A stretch of 32,081 nt of DNA from contig JAZOBC010000001.1 in NCBI GenBank assembly GCA_045595795.1, positions 1-32,081 on the forward strand, read 5' to 3'. Positions 1 through 7,755 of this stretch are shown piece after piece. Within the stretch, counting starts at the first letter, position 1, and each line of letters opens with the position of its first letter. Below the pieces are notes generated by a model that saw only the letters and a list, made by a program, of their open reading frames with translations, was not told the DNA's origin and ran no database searches. The stretch comes from UMGS755 sp045595795 (GTDB lineage: Bacteria; Bacillota; Clostridia; UBA1381; UBA9506). The translations under genes were made by a program, and so were the position numbers.

Positions 1-28
1 TTCGTTTTGTTTGTCCTTTTTTCAACAT
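1..28 (-). CDS. Start of an unidentified gene (cut by the window edge)
   Basis: Only the first nine codons are visible, reading MLKKGQTKR from an ATG at 26-28. A strong ribosome binding site (GAGGAGGTG on the minus strand, about 32-40) sits at normal spacing before it, which is the main reason to believe the start. The basic N-terminus says nothing definite about function. The gene lies behind two successive hairpins (64-100 and 141-176), so it is probably separate from the amidase operon. No product is proposed. Confidence 0.55.
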
Positions 29-63
29 AAACACCTCCTCAATTATTTTAACACAAAAAGAAA

Positions 64-100
64 AAAGTAGATACATGGTGGTTTTCCATGTGTCTACTTT
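64..100 (-). terminator. Hairpin terminator or leader attenuator
   Basis: Arms 64-78 and 86-100 pair over 15 positions with one G-T wobble around a 7-base loop. On the minus strand the stem is followed by a T-rich tract (about 50-63), on the plus strand by TTTTATTTT. It lies immediately before the ribosome binding site of the gene starting at 28, leaving no room for a promoter between them. It may be a second terminator of the amidase operon or an attenuator of the left-edge gene. Confidence 0.65.
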
Positions 101-119
101 TATTTTACTACTTCAACTA

Positions 120-145
120 TCGCGTGGTTTTCGTTATACAAAAAA
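120..145. repeat. 26-bp repeat, copy A
   Basis: The segment 120-145 matches 19525-19550 at 24 of 26 positions. Both have the form TCG-Y-GTGGTTTTC-R-TTATACAAAAAA, and each runs directly into the outer arm of a terminator hairpin downstream of a minus-strand operon. This copy lacks the hairpins that precede the other copy. Confidence 0.7.
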
Positions 146-176
146 AGAGTTGTGACTTTCGTCACAACTCTTTTTT
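141..176 (-). terminator. Intrinsic terminator of the amidase operon
   Basis: A perfect 16-bp stem (141-156 with 161-176) closes a TTTC loop. It carries an A-tract on one side and a T-tract on the other, so it can act in both directions. It starts 8 bases beyond the amidase stop codon. Confidence 0.9.
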
Positions 177-183
177 ATGGTAC

Positions 184-1974
184 TCAGATTTCCATTTCCT
201 CAAATGCCCGAAGTACGCCATCGCAAATAGCTTGCGCCAACTTTTGCCGATATTCTTCCGTCATCAAAAGTTCGCATTCTTCTTCGTTAGAAATAAACCC
301 TATTTCCACTAGCGTCGCCGGCATTTGTGTTGAATTGATGACTGCCAGTGTTTTACCGTCCTTCACGCCACGCTCATGGGCACCGGTTTGGTCAATCAGT
401 TCTTCTAAAATAATTTCCGAGAATCGCTTGCTGGTCATATCATTTGACACACTACCGGCGTTTAAATAACCATACGTTTCGATACCATGCGCCGTATCAA
501 CAATGGCAGAATTGGTATGAATGCTGACAAATAACGTGGTTTCTGCATCATTGGCAATGCCACCGACTCGCAAATAATCAACATATACATCCTCTGTGCG
601 AATCATATGCACATCCACGCCTTCAGCTTCCAAAAGCTCCTGCGCGCGCAATGCAACATCTAAATTAAAGTCTTTTTCAAGCGCCTTAATGGTGCCGTCT
701 TCAAAATAACCCACTGCACCGCTATCTTGACCACCATGGCCGGCATCTAACATCACCGAGCGTGGAAGTGCCTTGTGAACGGACTTCAGTCTCACTTCAC
801 CTTTTTCTTCATAAACCTCACATGCTTCTGTCTTAAGGGCTAAAGTAATGAAGCCAACGCCTTCCTCATCTCCTGGCGTATAAAACATTTTTCTACAAAA
901 AAAGCCAGTCACAGCAGTTTCTGCCTCCTCTTTAGGCAAGTCGCCCGAAACAGGGATGGTCACTAAATTTCCGTCTCTTTCCAGCTCTCCAATGCTCAGT
1001 TCACCGAATTTTATATAATCTCGGCTTCCTTCATAGCCATATGTAATCTGTGAGAAGATGCTGTCTTCTTCGTCCTTGGCCTCATCCCTTATGTTATTCT
1101 GCGATTCATCCTTCGGTTCGTCCTTGACAGGATCCTTTTCGCTATCCTTGATTTCATCTTCCATATCCGGCTCAAGAGTGGGATCCACCGTGATGGTAAC
1201 GGTGATAATACCATTTCTCTGTTTCGCACGGTAGCCCAGATTCTCGGTTAAATCCACAACCACTCTTGCACTTTTTTCCTGCTGACCAAAGCGAATCTTT
1301 GTCAGATTGCCGGTGCCGACGTCAATGACAGACGGAATCTTTTTATATTGACCATCGCAAACATCTATCACCAATCGTGTAGGCTCCGTTAAAAGAAAAA
1401 TATCATATTCAGGGTCATCACAATCCGTCGTGATTACAATTTCACTTTTTGTATCACTAACTTCCTTGTAACTGACACTTTTAACCGTCACAACCTTAGT
1501 AGCAACATGATCAATTAAAACCGTATCAGTCGTGTTATCAAAATCAACATTCATACCCAAATTTTCACCGACAAACCGTGCCGGAATCATGGTATGACCG
1601 TTAATCAGTTTTGCCGGAATGGGCATCGTAACCTTTCTGTCATTGATAAATGCCTCCGTTTTGTCAATGGTCAAAACCAATTCTGTCTTGTCCATTGTCA
1701 CGGTAACCTCCTGCGTGTCACCATTCCAATCCACCTTGGCACCTAATCCATCCTGGAACACAGCACGAGCAGGCACAACTGAAAAATCAGAAAACACAAC
1801 CGGCGGCATTTCAGGATTCAATACCTCTCCGTTTACCTTCAGATTAAACACATTTCCTTCATAATCATGCCATGCACCATCATAATAATATTGCACATCA
1901 GCAGCGGCGCAAGGTACCACCTGCAAAATCAGCAACAGAAGAACTGCCACTACCGTTAACCTTATTCTTTTCAA
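184..1974 (-). CDS. N-acetylmuramoyl-L-alanine amidase with stalk and AMIN domains
   Basis: Secreted zinc amidase that cuts the bond between N-acetylmuramic acid and the peptide stem of peptidoglycan. Of 596 residues, 1-25 form a signal peptide, about 40-155 a copper-amine-oxidase-N-like stalk domain (two VPAR/IPARF-type motifs), about 165-262 an AMIN domain, 265-305 an acidic Lys/Asp/Glu linker, about 310-400 a region I cannot assign, and 403-596 Amidase_3. The zinc ligands and catalytic residue of the family are visible: H413 (GHGG), E433, H486 (SIHTN) and E557 (LVEIGF). The start is a TTG at 1972-1974 that overlaps the ruvX stop (TTGA) and follows a GGAGGGG ribosome binding site. It is the last gene of the csaB-like/ruvX operon. 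AMIN and stalk domains usually bind the enzyme to wall or surface polymers, which fits the pyruvyltransferase upstream. The exact cellular role (cell separation or sporulation) is not resolved. Confidence 0.93.
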   Translation of the reverse strand: MKRIRLTVVAVLLLLILQVVPCAAADVQYYYDGAWHDYEGNVFNLKVNGEVLNPEMPPVVFSDFSVVPARAVFQDGLGAKVDWNGDTQEVTVTMDKTELVLTIDKTEAFINDRKVTMPIPAKLINGHTMIPARFVGENLGMNVDFDNTTDTVLIDHVATKVVTVKSVSYKEVSDTKSEIVITTDCDDPEYDIFLLTEPTRLVIDVCDGQYKKIPSVIDVGTGNLTKIRFGQQEKSARVVVDLTENLGYRAKQRNGIITVTITVDPTLEPDMEDEIKDSEKDPVKDEPKDESQNNIRDEAKDEEDSIFSQITYGYEGSRDYIKFGELSIGELERDGNLVTIPVSGDLPKEEAETAVTGFFCRKMFYTPGDEEGVGFITLALKTEACEVYEEKGEVRLKSVHKALPRSVMLDAGHGGQDSGAVGYFEDGTIKALEKDFNLDVALRAQELLEAEGVDVHMIRTEDVYVDYLRVGGIANDAETTLFVSIHTNSAIVDTAHGIETYGYLNAGSVSNDMTSKRFSEIILEELIDQTGAHERGVKDGKTLAVINSTQMPATLVEIGFISNEEECELLMTEEYRQKLAQAICDGVLRAFEEMEI

Positions 1975-2393
1975 GCTTGCCCCTCCGTTCGTTTCAAAAA
2001 TTGCATATAGCCTTCTAAAATCAGCGTTGCAGATACAGTATCTACAAGTGCCTTTCGTTTTTTTCCTCTCACATCCAGCTCACTTAAATATCCATGAGCT
2101 GCAACTGTTGTCAAGCGTTCATCCCAGAACGCAATGGGAAGATTCGTCAGTTCTTGAAGCTCTGCCGCAAACGCTCTTGCTTTTTCGGCACTGGCTCCTT
2201 CTGTGTTGTCCATATTCTTCGGCAAACCCACCACAATGCGGTCAACACCGCTGTTTTTTGCCAATTCCGCAATTTCGCGGCAAGCTTCGCCGTTTTGCTT
2301 CACAGTGCCCCAGCCCTGTGCCATAATACACAAAGGATCAGACATTGCAACACCAATTCTGGCATCGCCATAGTCAATTCCCATCAGCTTCAC
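1971..2393 (-). CDS. ruvX: Holliday junction resolvase-like RuvX (YqgF family)
   Basis: RNase H-fold nuclease-like protein of 140 residues, the usual length. The family signature is visible at the N-terminus (GIDYGDARIGVAMSDP), followed by VVGLPKNMD and, near the end, FWDERLTT. Family members are linked to Holliday junction resolution and, in E. coli, to 16S rRNA maturation; which applies here is not visible. The start is a GTG at 2391-2393, 8 bases after a GGAGGGG site. An in-frame ATG three codons later would remove residues that normally align with the family (MR-L-G-DYG). The gene follows the CsaB fusion gene by 32 bases and overlaps the amidase by 4. Confidence 0.93.
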   Translation of the reverse strand: MKLMGIDYGDARIGVAMSDPLCIMAQGWGTVKQNGEACREIAELAKNSGVDRIVVGLPKNMDNTEGASAEKARAFAAELQELTNLPIAFWDERLTTVAAHGYLSELDVRGKKRKALVDTVSATLILEGYMQFLKRTEGQA

Positions 2394-2425
2394 TTTGATT
2401 ACCCCTCCCCTACTTTTTCAATCAT

Positions 2426-4672
2426 TTATGCATACAAATCCGGAGACTTTTTAATCAATTCACCGGCAATCACTGCATTTTGTCGCGCTTTCTCACGCAA
2501 ATCCGCATGGCGGTTTTTTAGATTTTCTTTTACTACATCATACTGTTCAAAAATTTCGCAAACAGCCTTTTCCACCAGCTTCGGTTCAAAATTTTCGACA
2601 CGCGTTGCCGCTGATGTACCAATGTAGTCCATAAAAGCATCAACCTTCGTATCATAAGAAAGCCCCACCGTCGGAACAAAGGCATTCGCAGCATAAATCA
2701 GGGAATGCAAGCGTTCCGTCAGCATGAACTGCATCCGGCTGATAAGTACAATGGTATTCTCTGCTGTTTGCGGCTCCTGCACCATATAATACGGTACCGA
2801 AAGTTTCTGCGCCACTGCTTGTGAAATTTCATAATCTACCGGATATTGCATAGGAATAAACACCGGCTTCATATGGTATTGCACTGACAGTTTGTCAATC
2901 AGCGCAGCCAACTGTTCATAAAATGTGCTATCGCATTTTTTCCACGGGCGAATGGATATGCCAAACAGCTTCTCACCAGGCACTGCGCCTAACGCTTGTA
3001 ATAGACTGTCGGCCACTGCCTGTTCTGCCGGACGAATCGTCAACGCCGGATCTGCCGTCACGGAAACAACATCCCCCGTAGTGCCTAACTTTTGCAGTTC
3101 TGCAAGAGATGCCGGTTCACGCAAGGTGATCGCCGAAAGTTTTTTCAAAATGCGACTCACCCGCTTTTGATTATTCTTTTTTTGAATCGGGCCTATGCCG
3201 TTTGCATACAGCATCACCGGCGTTTTAAGACGCAACGCCGTTTGAATCAATAGCAAATAATAACGCAACGAGCGGCTGGATGTGACGTCCTGAAGTAAGC
3301 TTCCACCACCACTAATGAACAATCGCGAATTGCAAATAGCCTTGCGAATGGCAAAATACCGATACCGATTCACCGCTTGCACCTGATGGTTTTTTTCCGT
3401 TTCTGCCGGATTTTTCGATAATACACAAATATTTGCCCCGGGCAACTCTTCTTTTAAATGAGATAGCATAGCAGAAAGAAGTGCCTCGTCACCGGAATTT
3501 CCATAGCCGTAATAGCCGGAAATGACTGCATCCCACGTTTTTTTCTTGAGCGCGGTGCAATACATGGCAATGTTATCCTCTGCCATCTTCGAAACGGAAT
3601 ATCGCTCGCAAATCACCTGACGACAATACGTGCCCCATGCTTCATGTTGCGCCGCATCAGCCGATAAGATTGTCTCCACATCCCGGAATAAAAGCTCCGG
3701 TTCTGACATGGTAAGTCCTCTGCAACAGAAGTTTGTATCAACTGCTGTTGATAGCTTTTCCGGTTCAAAAATACCTAAATAACCTTCATTACCTGCTACG
3801 ATGACCGGTTTCGCACATGACATTGCCTCTAAGGCTGATCGTGAAACACCAATAAACAAATCTGACATAGCAGCAAATAAATCAATATCCGTTCTACCTC
3901 CGGTAAGCGTAATCAGCTTTCGTCCCGCTTGTTCATTGACTTTGTCGGACAGCTCCTTCAGCTTATCAAACACATTGCCACTACCCACAATCACAATTTC
4001 AACACCCGGGCAAATCGCTTCAATACGATGTGCAATTTGGGCAAGGTGAAAAGCAACCAGGGCGCGGTCTTCATCCATACGGCTGATATATACAATCTTT
4101 TTGCTGTCAGGCTGCAGAGAAAATTCTTTGAGAATTGGTGAAAAGTCAGCGCTCGGCGAAAAGCGTTCAGTATCAATACCATTGATGGTAACGGAAATAT
4201 CCTTAGGGTCGGTACCGTAATTATCCATCAAATAAGTTTTAATATCCTCGCTGACTGCCATCACCTTTTCGCCCCAGTTAGACAGATATTTAAGGCCTCT
4301 GTCCGTACGGAACACCCAGTGAGCCGTTGTCACAAATGTAAATTTCATAAACGGATGCAACAAGCCACACAAAAAGGCTGGAATTCTGCCATGGGCATGT
4401 ACAATATCAATCTGCTCTTTGCGAATAATCGTTTTCAGCATAGAGAGCGAACGAAGCATTTTCCCCGGAGTTTTTGTATACATCGGCACCTTATAATGAC
4501 GTATACCTGCCTTCTCCAAATGCTTCTCATATACACCACCGCCGGAGGCAACAACAACTTCAAAGCCCTTTCTGGCAAGCTCCAGGCTGAGCTCTAACAC
4601 ATGTGTTTCCGCACCGCCGATTTCCAATCGCATGAGCGTCATGAGTATTTTCTTTTTTCTGATGTCAGCCAT
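2426..4672 (-). CDS. Glycosyltransferase fused to CsaB-type polysaccharide pyruvyltransferase
   Basis: 748-residue, apparently cytoplasmic two-enzyme protein. Residues 1 to about 370 are a GT4-type (GT-B fold) glycosyltransferase: LEIGGAETHVLEL near the start, IVHAHGR, NGIDTERFSP, the strand VEIVIVGSG and the donor-site region SRSALEAMSCAKPVIV. From W380 the protein is a full-length CsaB-like polysaccharide pyruvyltransferase: GYYGYGNSGDEALLSAML, SGGGSLLQD, YANGIGP, MLTERLHSLIYA. CsaB adds ketal pyruvate to secondary wall polymer, the ligand of SLH-domain S-layer proteins. The fusion suggests that one protein adds the sugar and pyruvylates the product. The start is the ATG at 4670-4672 after AAGAGGTG; an upstream in-frame start (4735) would place that ribosome binding site inside the gene. 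First gene of the operon with ruvX and the amidase. The sugar substrates cannot be read from the sequence. Confidence 0.9.
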   Translation of the reverse strand: MADIRKKKILMTLMRLEIGGAETHVLELSLELARKGFEVVVASGGGVYEKHLEKAGIRHYKVPMYTKTPGKMLRSLSMLKTIIRKEQIDIVHAHGRIPAFLCGLLHPFMKFTFVTTAHWVFRTDRGLKYLSNWGEKVMAVSEDIKTYLMDNYGTDPKDISVTINGIDTERFSPSADFSPILKEFSLQPDSKKIVYISRMDEDRALVAFHLAQIAHRIEAICPGVEIVIVGSGNVFDKLKELSDKVNEQAGRKLITLTGGRTDIDLFAAMSDLFIGVSRSALEAMSCAKPVIVAGNEGYLGIFEPEKLSTAVDTNFCCRGLTMSEPELLFRDVETILSADAAQHEAWGTYCRQVICERYSVSKMAEDNIAMYCTALKKKTWDAVISGYYGYGNSGDEALLSAMLSHLKEELPGANICVLSKNPAETEKNHQVQAVNRYRYFAIRKAICNSRLFISGGGSLLQDVTSSRSLRYYLLLIQTALRLKTPVMLYANGIGPIQKKNNQKRVSRILKKLSAITLREPASLAELQKLGTTGDVVSVTADPALTIRPAEQAVADSLLQALGAVPGEKLFGISIRPWKKCDSTFYEQLAALIDKLSVQYHMKPVFIPMQYPVDYEISQAVAQKLSVPYYMVQEPQTAENTIVLISRMQFMLTERLHSLIYAANAFVPTVGLSYDTKVDAFMDYIGTSAATRVENFEPKLVEKAVCEIFEQYDVVKENLKNRHADLREKARQNAVIAGELIKKSPDLYA

Positions 4673-4767
4673 GGTCACACCTCTTCCGGTTAGATTCTCT
4701 CTTTTATTGTATGCTGCCAAAAGCTTTCCATACAAGTGATATGTAGCATCAATTATACCATAATATC

Positions 4768-4796
4768 ATTATAATTCATCAAACGACCTTTTTCAA
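4768..4796 (-). promoter_or_regulatory. Sigma-A-type promoter of the csaB-ruvX-amidase operon
   Basis: TTGAAA (4791-4796) and TATAAT (4768-4773) on the minus strand, separated by 17 bases. The predicted leader to the ATG at 4672 is about 90 nt. A second TATAAT-like hexamer lies closer to the gene but has no well-spaced -35. Confidence 0.75.
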
Positions 4797-4837
4797 TGTT
4801 TTGCACCTTTTTGTAACATAATCTTAAACATGATGTC

Positions 4838-4871
4838 AAAAAAACAGCTGTGCAGATTATCTACACAGCTG
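4838..4871 (-). terminator. Intrinsic terminator of serC-serA
   Basis: Stem CAGCTGTG (4845-4852) with CACAGCTG (4864-4871), with further pairing inside (AGA/TCT), followed on the minus strand by seven T (4838-4844). It lies 25 bases beyond the serA stop and just upstream of the next promoter. Confidence 0.88.
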
Positions 4872-4896
4872 CCATAAATTCTGTTTTTATAATATA

Positions 4897-6063
4897 TTAA
4901 CCAATCACACGAACACGCATCACGCCGGAGACAGAAGCAAGCTTCTCTTTCAGCGCATCGGAAACAGCAGCATCCACATCCATCATGGTATAAGCCGCAT
5001 CCTTTTTGCTCTTGTTCAGCATGGAAAGAACGCCCAGTCCACTTTCTTCAACAATGGAAGAAATCTGACTTAAAACAGTCGGAACATTCTGATGCAGAAC
5101 CGTAATTCTGGCTGCACCCACTCTGTCAGATGCACAGTTCGGGAAGTTAACGGAATTGGTGATATTACCATTTTCTAAATAATCAGCCAGTTCTTTAGCT
5201 GCCATAACCGCACAGTTATCTTCAGATTCCGGTGTAGAAGCACCCAAGTGAGGAATGGCAATGACGTTGTCCATGGTAATCACGGCTTCATCGGGGAAGT
5301 CAGTTACATAGCGTGCTACTTTACCTTCGCTGATGGCTTTTGCTAAATCCTCGGCATTGACCAAACCGCCACGGGAGAAGTTCATAATTCTCACGCCGTC
5401 TTTCATGATGCCAAGCGTTTCAGCAGAAATCAGGCCCTTAGTTGAATCATTTAAGGGCACATGCAGTGTAATATAGTCACAGTTTGCAAAAATTTCATTC
5501 ATGTCCTTTGCCTTGCAAACGCCTGAAGATAAATGCCAAGCAGAGTCAACAGACAGATAGGGGTCATAACCCATAACGTCCATACCCAGGCTCAGTGCGG
5601 CATTAGCAACCATAACACCAATGGCACCCAAGCCGATAACACCCAGCTTTTTGCCCATAATTTCAGGACCAACAAACTGTCCCTTTCCTTTTTCAACCAA
5701 TTTCGGCACCTCAGCACCCTGACCAACCAGAGTCTTTGCCCACTGGATACCGTCGTTAATCTTACGACTTGATAAAAGCAAAGCTGCCAAAACCAATTCT
5801 TTTACAGCATTGGCATTTGCACCCGGTGTATTAAATACAACAATACCCTTTTCTGTGCAAGCATCAATGGGAATGTTGTTTACGCCTGCACCGGCTCTTG
5901 CTACACCCAATAAACGATCACCCAGTTCCATATCGTGCATGGAAAAGCTGCGCAGAATGATGCCATCGGGGTTTGCACAATTGTCGCTGATGCTGTATTT
6001 CGCGGAATCAAATTTTTCAAGACCCTGCGGTGCAATTTTATTTAAGGTTAATACGTCAAACAT
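4897..6063 (-). CDS. serA: D-3-phosphoglycerate dehydrogenase
   Basis: Cytosolic NAD-dependent enzyme that oxidises 3-phosphoglycerate to 3-phosphohydroxypyruvate, the first step of serine synthesis. The 388 residues show a 2-hydroxyacid dehydrogenase core with the dinucleotide motif GLGAIG, the Arg of NFSRGGLV, and the His of IPHLGAST. A C-terminal ACT-like domain of about 70 residues (from VLHQNVPTVLSQI) is the usual place for serine feedback. This is the short form without the long intervening domain. The start is the ATG at 6061-6063 with CGAGGAAA upstream; an ORF extension to 6096 would overlap the serC stop. It lies 16 bases behind serC in one operon and ends at the terminator 4838-4871. 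Confidence 0.95.
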   Translation of the reverse strand: MFDVLTLNKIAPQGLEKFDSAKYSISDNCANPDGIILRSFSMHDMELGDRLLGVARAGAGVNNIPIDACTEKGIVVFNTPGANANAVKELVLAALLLSSRKINDGIQWAKTLVGQGAEVPKLVEKGKGQFVGPEIMGKKLGVIGLGAIGVMVANAALSLGMDVMGYDPYLSVDSAWHLSSGVCKAKDMNEIFANCDYITLHVPLNDSTKGLISAETLGIMKDGVRIMNFSRGGLVNAEDLAKAISEGKVARYVTDFPDEAVITMDNVIAIPHLGASTPESEDNCAVMAAKELADYLENGNITNSVNFPNCASDRVGAARITVLHQNVPTVLSQISSIVEESGLGVLSMLNKSKKDAAYTMMDVDAAVSDALKEKLASVSGVMRVRVIG

Positions 6064-6079
6064 GGTTTTTCCTCGTTTC

Positions 6080-7156
6080 TTAGTTATTCTTTTCAAATTC
6101 CTTCATAAACGCAACCAGTTTTTCCACGCCTTCAATCGGCATAGCGTTATAAATGCTGGCACGCATACCGCCAACAGATCTGTGACCCTTCAGGTTCACA
6201 AAGCCGGCAGCCTTAGCTTCTTTAATGAACTTAGCATTCAGTTCATCAGAATCGGTCACAAAGGGAACGTTCATCAAGGAACGGTCTTTGGGGACAACCG
6301 TACCGCGGAACATGGAAGAAGAATCCAGATAATCATATAAGATCTTTGCTTTCTTCAGGTTGAGCTCATACATAGCTTCAACGCCACCAATGCTCTTGAG
6401 CCATTCAAGCACGAGCATACAGATATAAATACCGTATGTAGGCGGTGTGTTATACATAGAACCGTTATCAGCATGAATCTGATAATTAAACATAGTCGGT
6501 GTTTCCGGACGAGCATGACCCAAAAGATCCTCACGAATGATTACAACAGTTACACCGGCAGGACCCATGTTCTTCTGTGCGCCGGCATAGAGCATGCCAA
6601 ACTTGGAAACATCCATCGGCTGAGACAGAATGTTAGAAGAAATATCAGCAATCAAAGGCACATTACCTGTATCGGGCAGTGTGGTATAACGAGTACCGTA
6701 AATGGTGTTGTTATGTGTAATGTGGAAATAGTCTGCATCCTTTGTAAAGGTGGCAGGATCTAAATCAGGAATATAAGAAAAGGTTTTGTCTGCTGAGCTG
6801 GCAACACGGTTAACGGAGCCGGTTTTCTCAGCTTCCTCAGCAGCTTTCTTTGCCCACTGACCGGTGATAACATAATCAGCCTTACCTGTCTTCATCAGGT
6901 TCATCGGAATCATAGCAAACTGACTGGAAGCACCACCCTGCAAAAACATAACTTTGTAATTATCAGGAATATGCATCAATTCACGCAATAAGGACTCAGC
7001 TTTGCCAATGATGGCTTCATATTCCGGTGTACGATGGCTCATTTCCATAACGGACATGCCACAGGATTCATAATCCATCATTTGCTCTGCTGCTTTTTTC
7101 AGCACTTCTTCCGGTAATACGGAGGGACCGGCTGAAAAGTTATACACTCTACTCAT
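6080..7156 (-). CDS. serC: Phosphoserine aminotransferase
   Basis: PLP enzyme that converts 3-phosphohydroxypyruvate and glutamate to phosphoserine, the second serine step. At 358 residues it has family length. Visible motifs are YNFSAGPSVLPEEVL at the N-terminus, LQGGASSQF (phosphate contacts), and K195 in YAGAQKNMGPAG as the likely Schiff-base lysine. It has a clear ribosome binding site (GGAGG) and is the first gene of the operon with serA. The third enzyme, phosphoserine phosphatase, is not in the window. Confidence 0.96.
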   Translation of the reverse strand: MSRVYNFSAGPSVLPEEVLKKAAEQMMDYESCGMSVMEMSHRTPEYEAIIGKAESLLRELMHIPDNYKVMFLQGGASSQFAMIPMNLMKTGKADYVITGQWAKKAAEEAEKTGSVNRVASSADKTFSYIPDLDPATFTKDADYFHITHNNTIYGTRYTTLPDTGNVPLIADISSNILSQPMDVSKFGMLYAGAQKNMGPAGVTVVIIREDLLGHARPETPTMFNYQIHADNGSMYNTPPTYGIYICMLVLEWLKSIGGVEAMYELNLKKAKILYDYLDSSSMFRGTVVPKDRSLMNVPFVTDSDELNAKFIKEAKAAGFVNLKGHRSVGGMRASIYNAMPIEGVEKLVAFMKEFEKNN

Positions 7157-7212
7157 TGATAAAACCTCCGGTTTATTAAAATGTTAACTCTACTATATAG
7201 AGAGCCTTAAAA

Positions 7213-7241
7213 ATTATATCACATTTTCGTTCTACTGTCAA
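7213..7241 (-). promoter_or_regulatory. Sigma-A promoter of serC-serA
   Basis: Perfect TTGACA (7236-7241) and TATAAT (7213-7218) on the minus strand with a 17-base spacer and an upstream TGTGA next to the -10. The leader is only about 50 nt, too short for a riboswitch or T-box. Confidence 0.9.
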
Positions 7242-7363
7242 ATAATTTTTCCCCGTTTTTTCCATTTACGCCTGCTAAAATAAAGGAAATATACCGATTC
7301 ACTATATCACCGCAAAAAGTTACCATAAAATTTGAAAATACGCTTCCCTTTTCCGTTTTTTTA

Positions 7364-7372
7364 TGATATAAT
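7364..7372 (+). promoter_or_regulatory. Extended -10 promoter of the ferredoxin gene
   Basis: TGA-TATAAT, with the -10 hexamer at 7367-7372. The -35 position (7344-7349, TTCCCT) is poor, which is typical when an extended -10 is used. The leader of about 70 nt contains two copies of TGCTGCATG (7387 and 7401). Confidence 0.65.
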
Positions 7373-7448
7373 ACTTAAAAAGGCTTTGCTGCATGTCTCA
7401 TGCTGCATGCCTCGATGAAGATTGAACATACTTAAGGAGGTGTGTCAA

Positions 7449-7619
7449 ATGGCTTATAAAATTACAGACGAATGCATCAGCTGTGGTGCTTGTGAGGCTG
7501 AATGCCCCGTTTCCTGCATCAGCGCAGGCGATGATATTTACGTAATTGACGCTGACAGCTGCATCGATTGCGGCAACTGCGCAAACGTATGTCCCGTAGG
7601 TGCGCCTCAGGGTGAATAA
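7449..7619 (+). CDS. 2[4Fe-4S] ferredoxin
   Basis: Small soluble electron carrier of 56 residues, the normal length for clostridial ferredoxins. Two CxxCxxCxxxC clusters are complete: C9, C12, C15, C19 and C38, C41, C44, C48, with proline after the last Cys of each. C23 is an extra cysteine. Ferredoxins of this type serve pyruvate:ferredoxin oxidoreductase, hydrogenases or Rnf in anaerobes; the partner here is not visible. The start is the ATG after AAGGAGG (7434-7440); an upstream extension to 7422 is not supported. Transcribed alone, from 7364-7372 to 7642-7678. Confidence 0.96.
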   Translation: MAYKITDECISCGACEAECPVSCISAGDDIYVIDADSCIDCGNCANVCPVGAPQGE

Positions 7620-7641
7620 TACCAACGACGCATTTTATTAA

Positions 7642-7678
7642 GAAAACGCCGGACCTTTGGTCGCGGCGTTTTCTTTTT
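7642..7678 (+). terminator. Intrinsic terminator of the ferredoxin gene
   Basis: GAAAACGCC (7642-7650) pairs with GGCGTTTTC (7665-7673), with an inner GACC/GGTC stem (7652-7655 with 7659-7662), followed by TTTTTG. Confidence 0.93.
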
Positions 7679-7693
7679 GCCAGATATTGTAGC

Positions 7694-7722
7694 TTGCGAT
7701 CACACACCTTCCCTTGTATAAT
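7694..7722 (+). promoter_or_regulatory. Promoter of the 78-residue membrane protein gene
   Basis: TTGCGA (7694-7699) and TATAAT (7717-7722) with a 17-base spacer, downstream of the ferredoxin terminator. The leader is about 27 nt. Confidence 0.65.
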
Positions 7723-7755
7723 AAAGATATAGCATATTTTTAAGGAGTGTCTATC

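Noticed and set aside
1089..1172. Tandem DNA repeat in the amidase gene
   Set aside because: The Lys/Asp/Glu pattern is low-complexity linker at protein level; the bases do not form exact repeat units.
2094..2627. 177-codon plus-strand reading frame opposite ruvX and the csaB fusion gene
   Set aside because: It lies fully antisense to two well-supported genes, spans their junction, has no ribosome binding site and no recognisable protein character.
5810..6340. 176-codon plus-strand reading frame opposite serA and serC
   Set aside because: Antisense to two conserved genes and without start signals; long shadow frames are common opposite such genes.
7157..7212. Riboswitch or T-box before serC
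   Set aside because: The promoter leaves only about 50 nt of leader, with no terminator or T-box-like sequence.
7387..7409. Regulatory repeat (two TGCTGCATG copies) in the ferredoxin leader
   Set aside because: Nine bases occurring twice with an imperfect hairpin is too little to claim a function.
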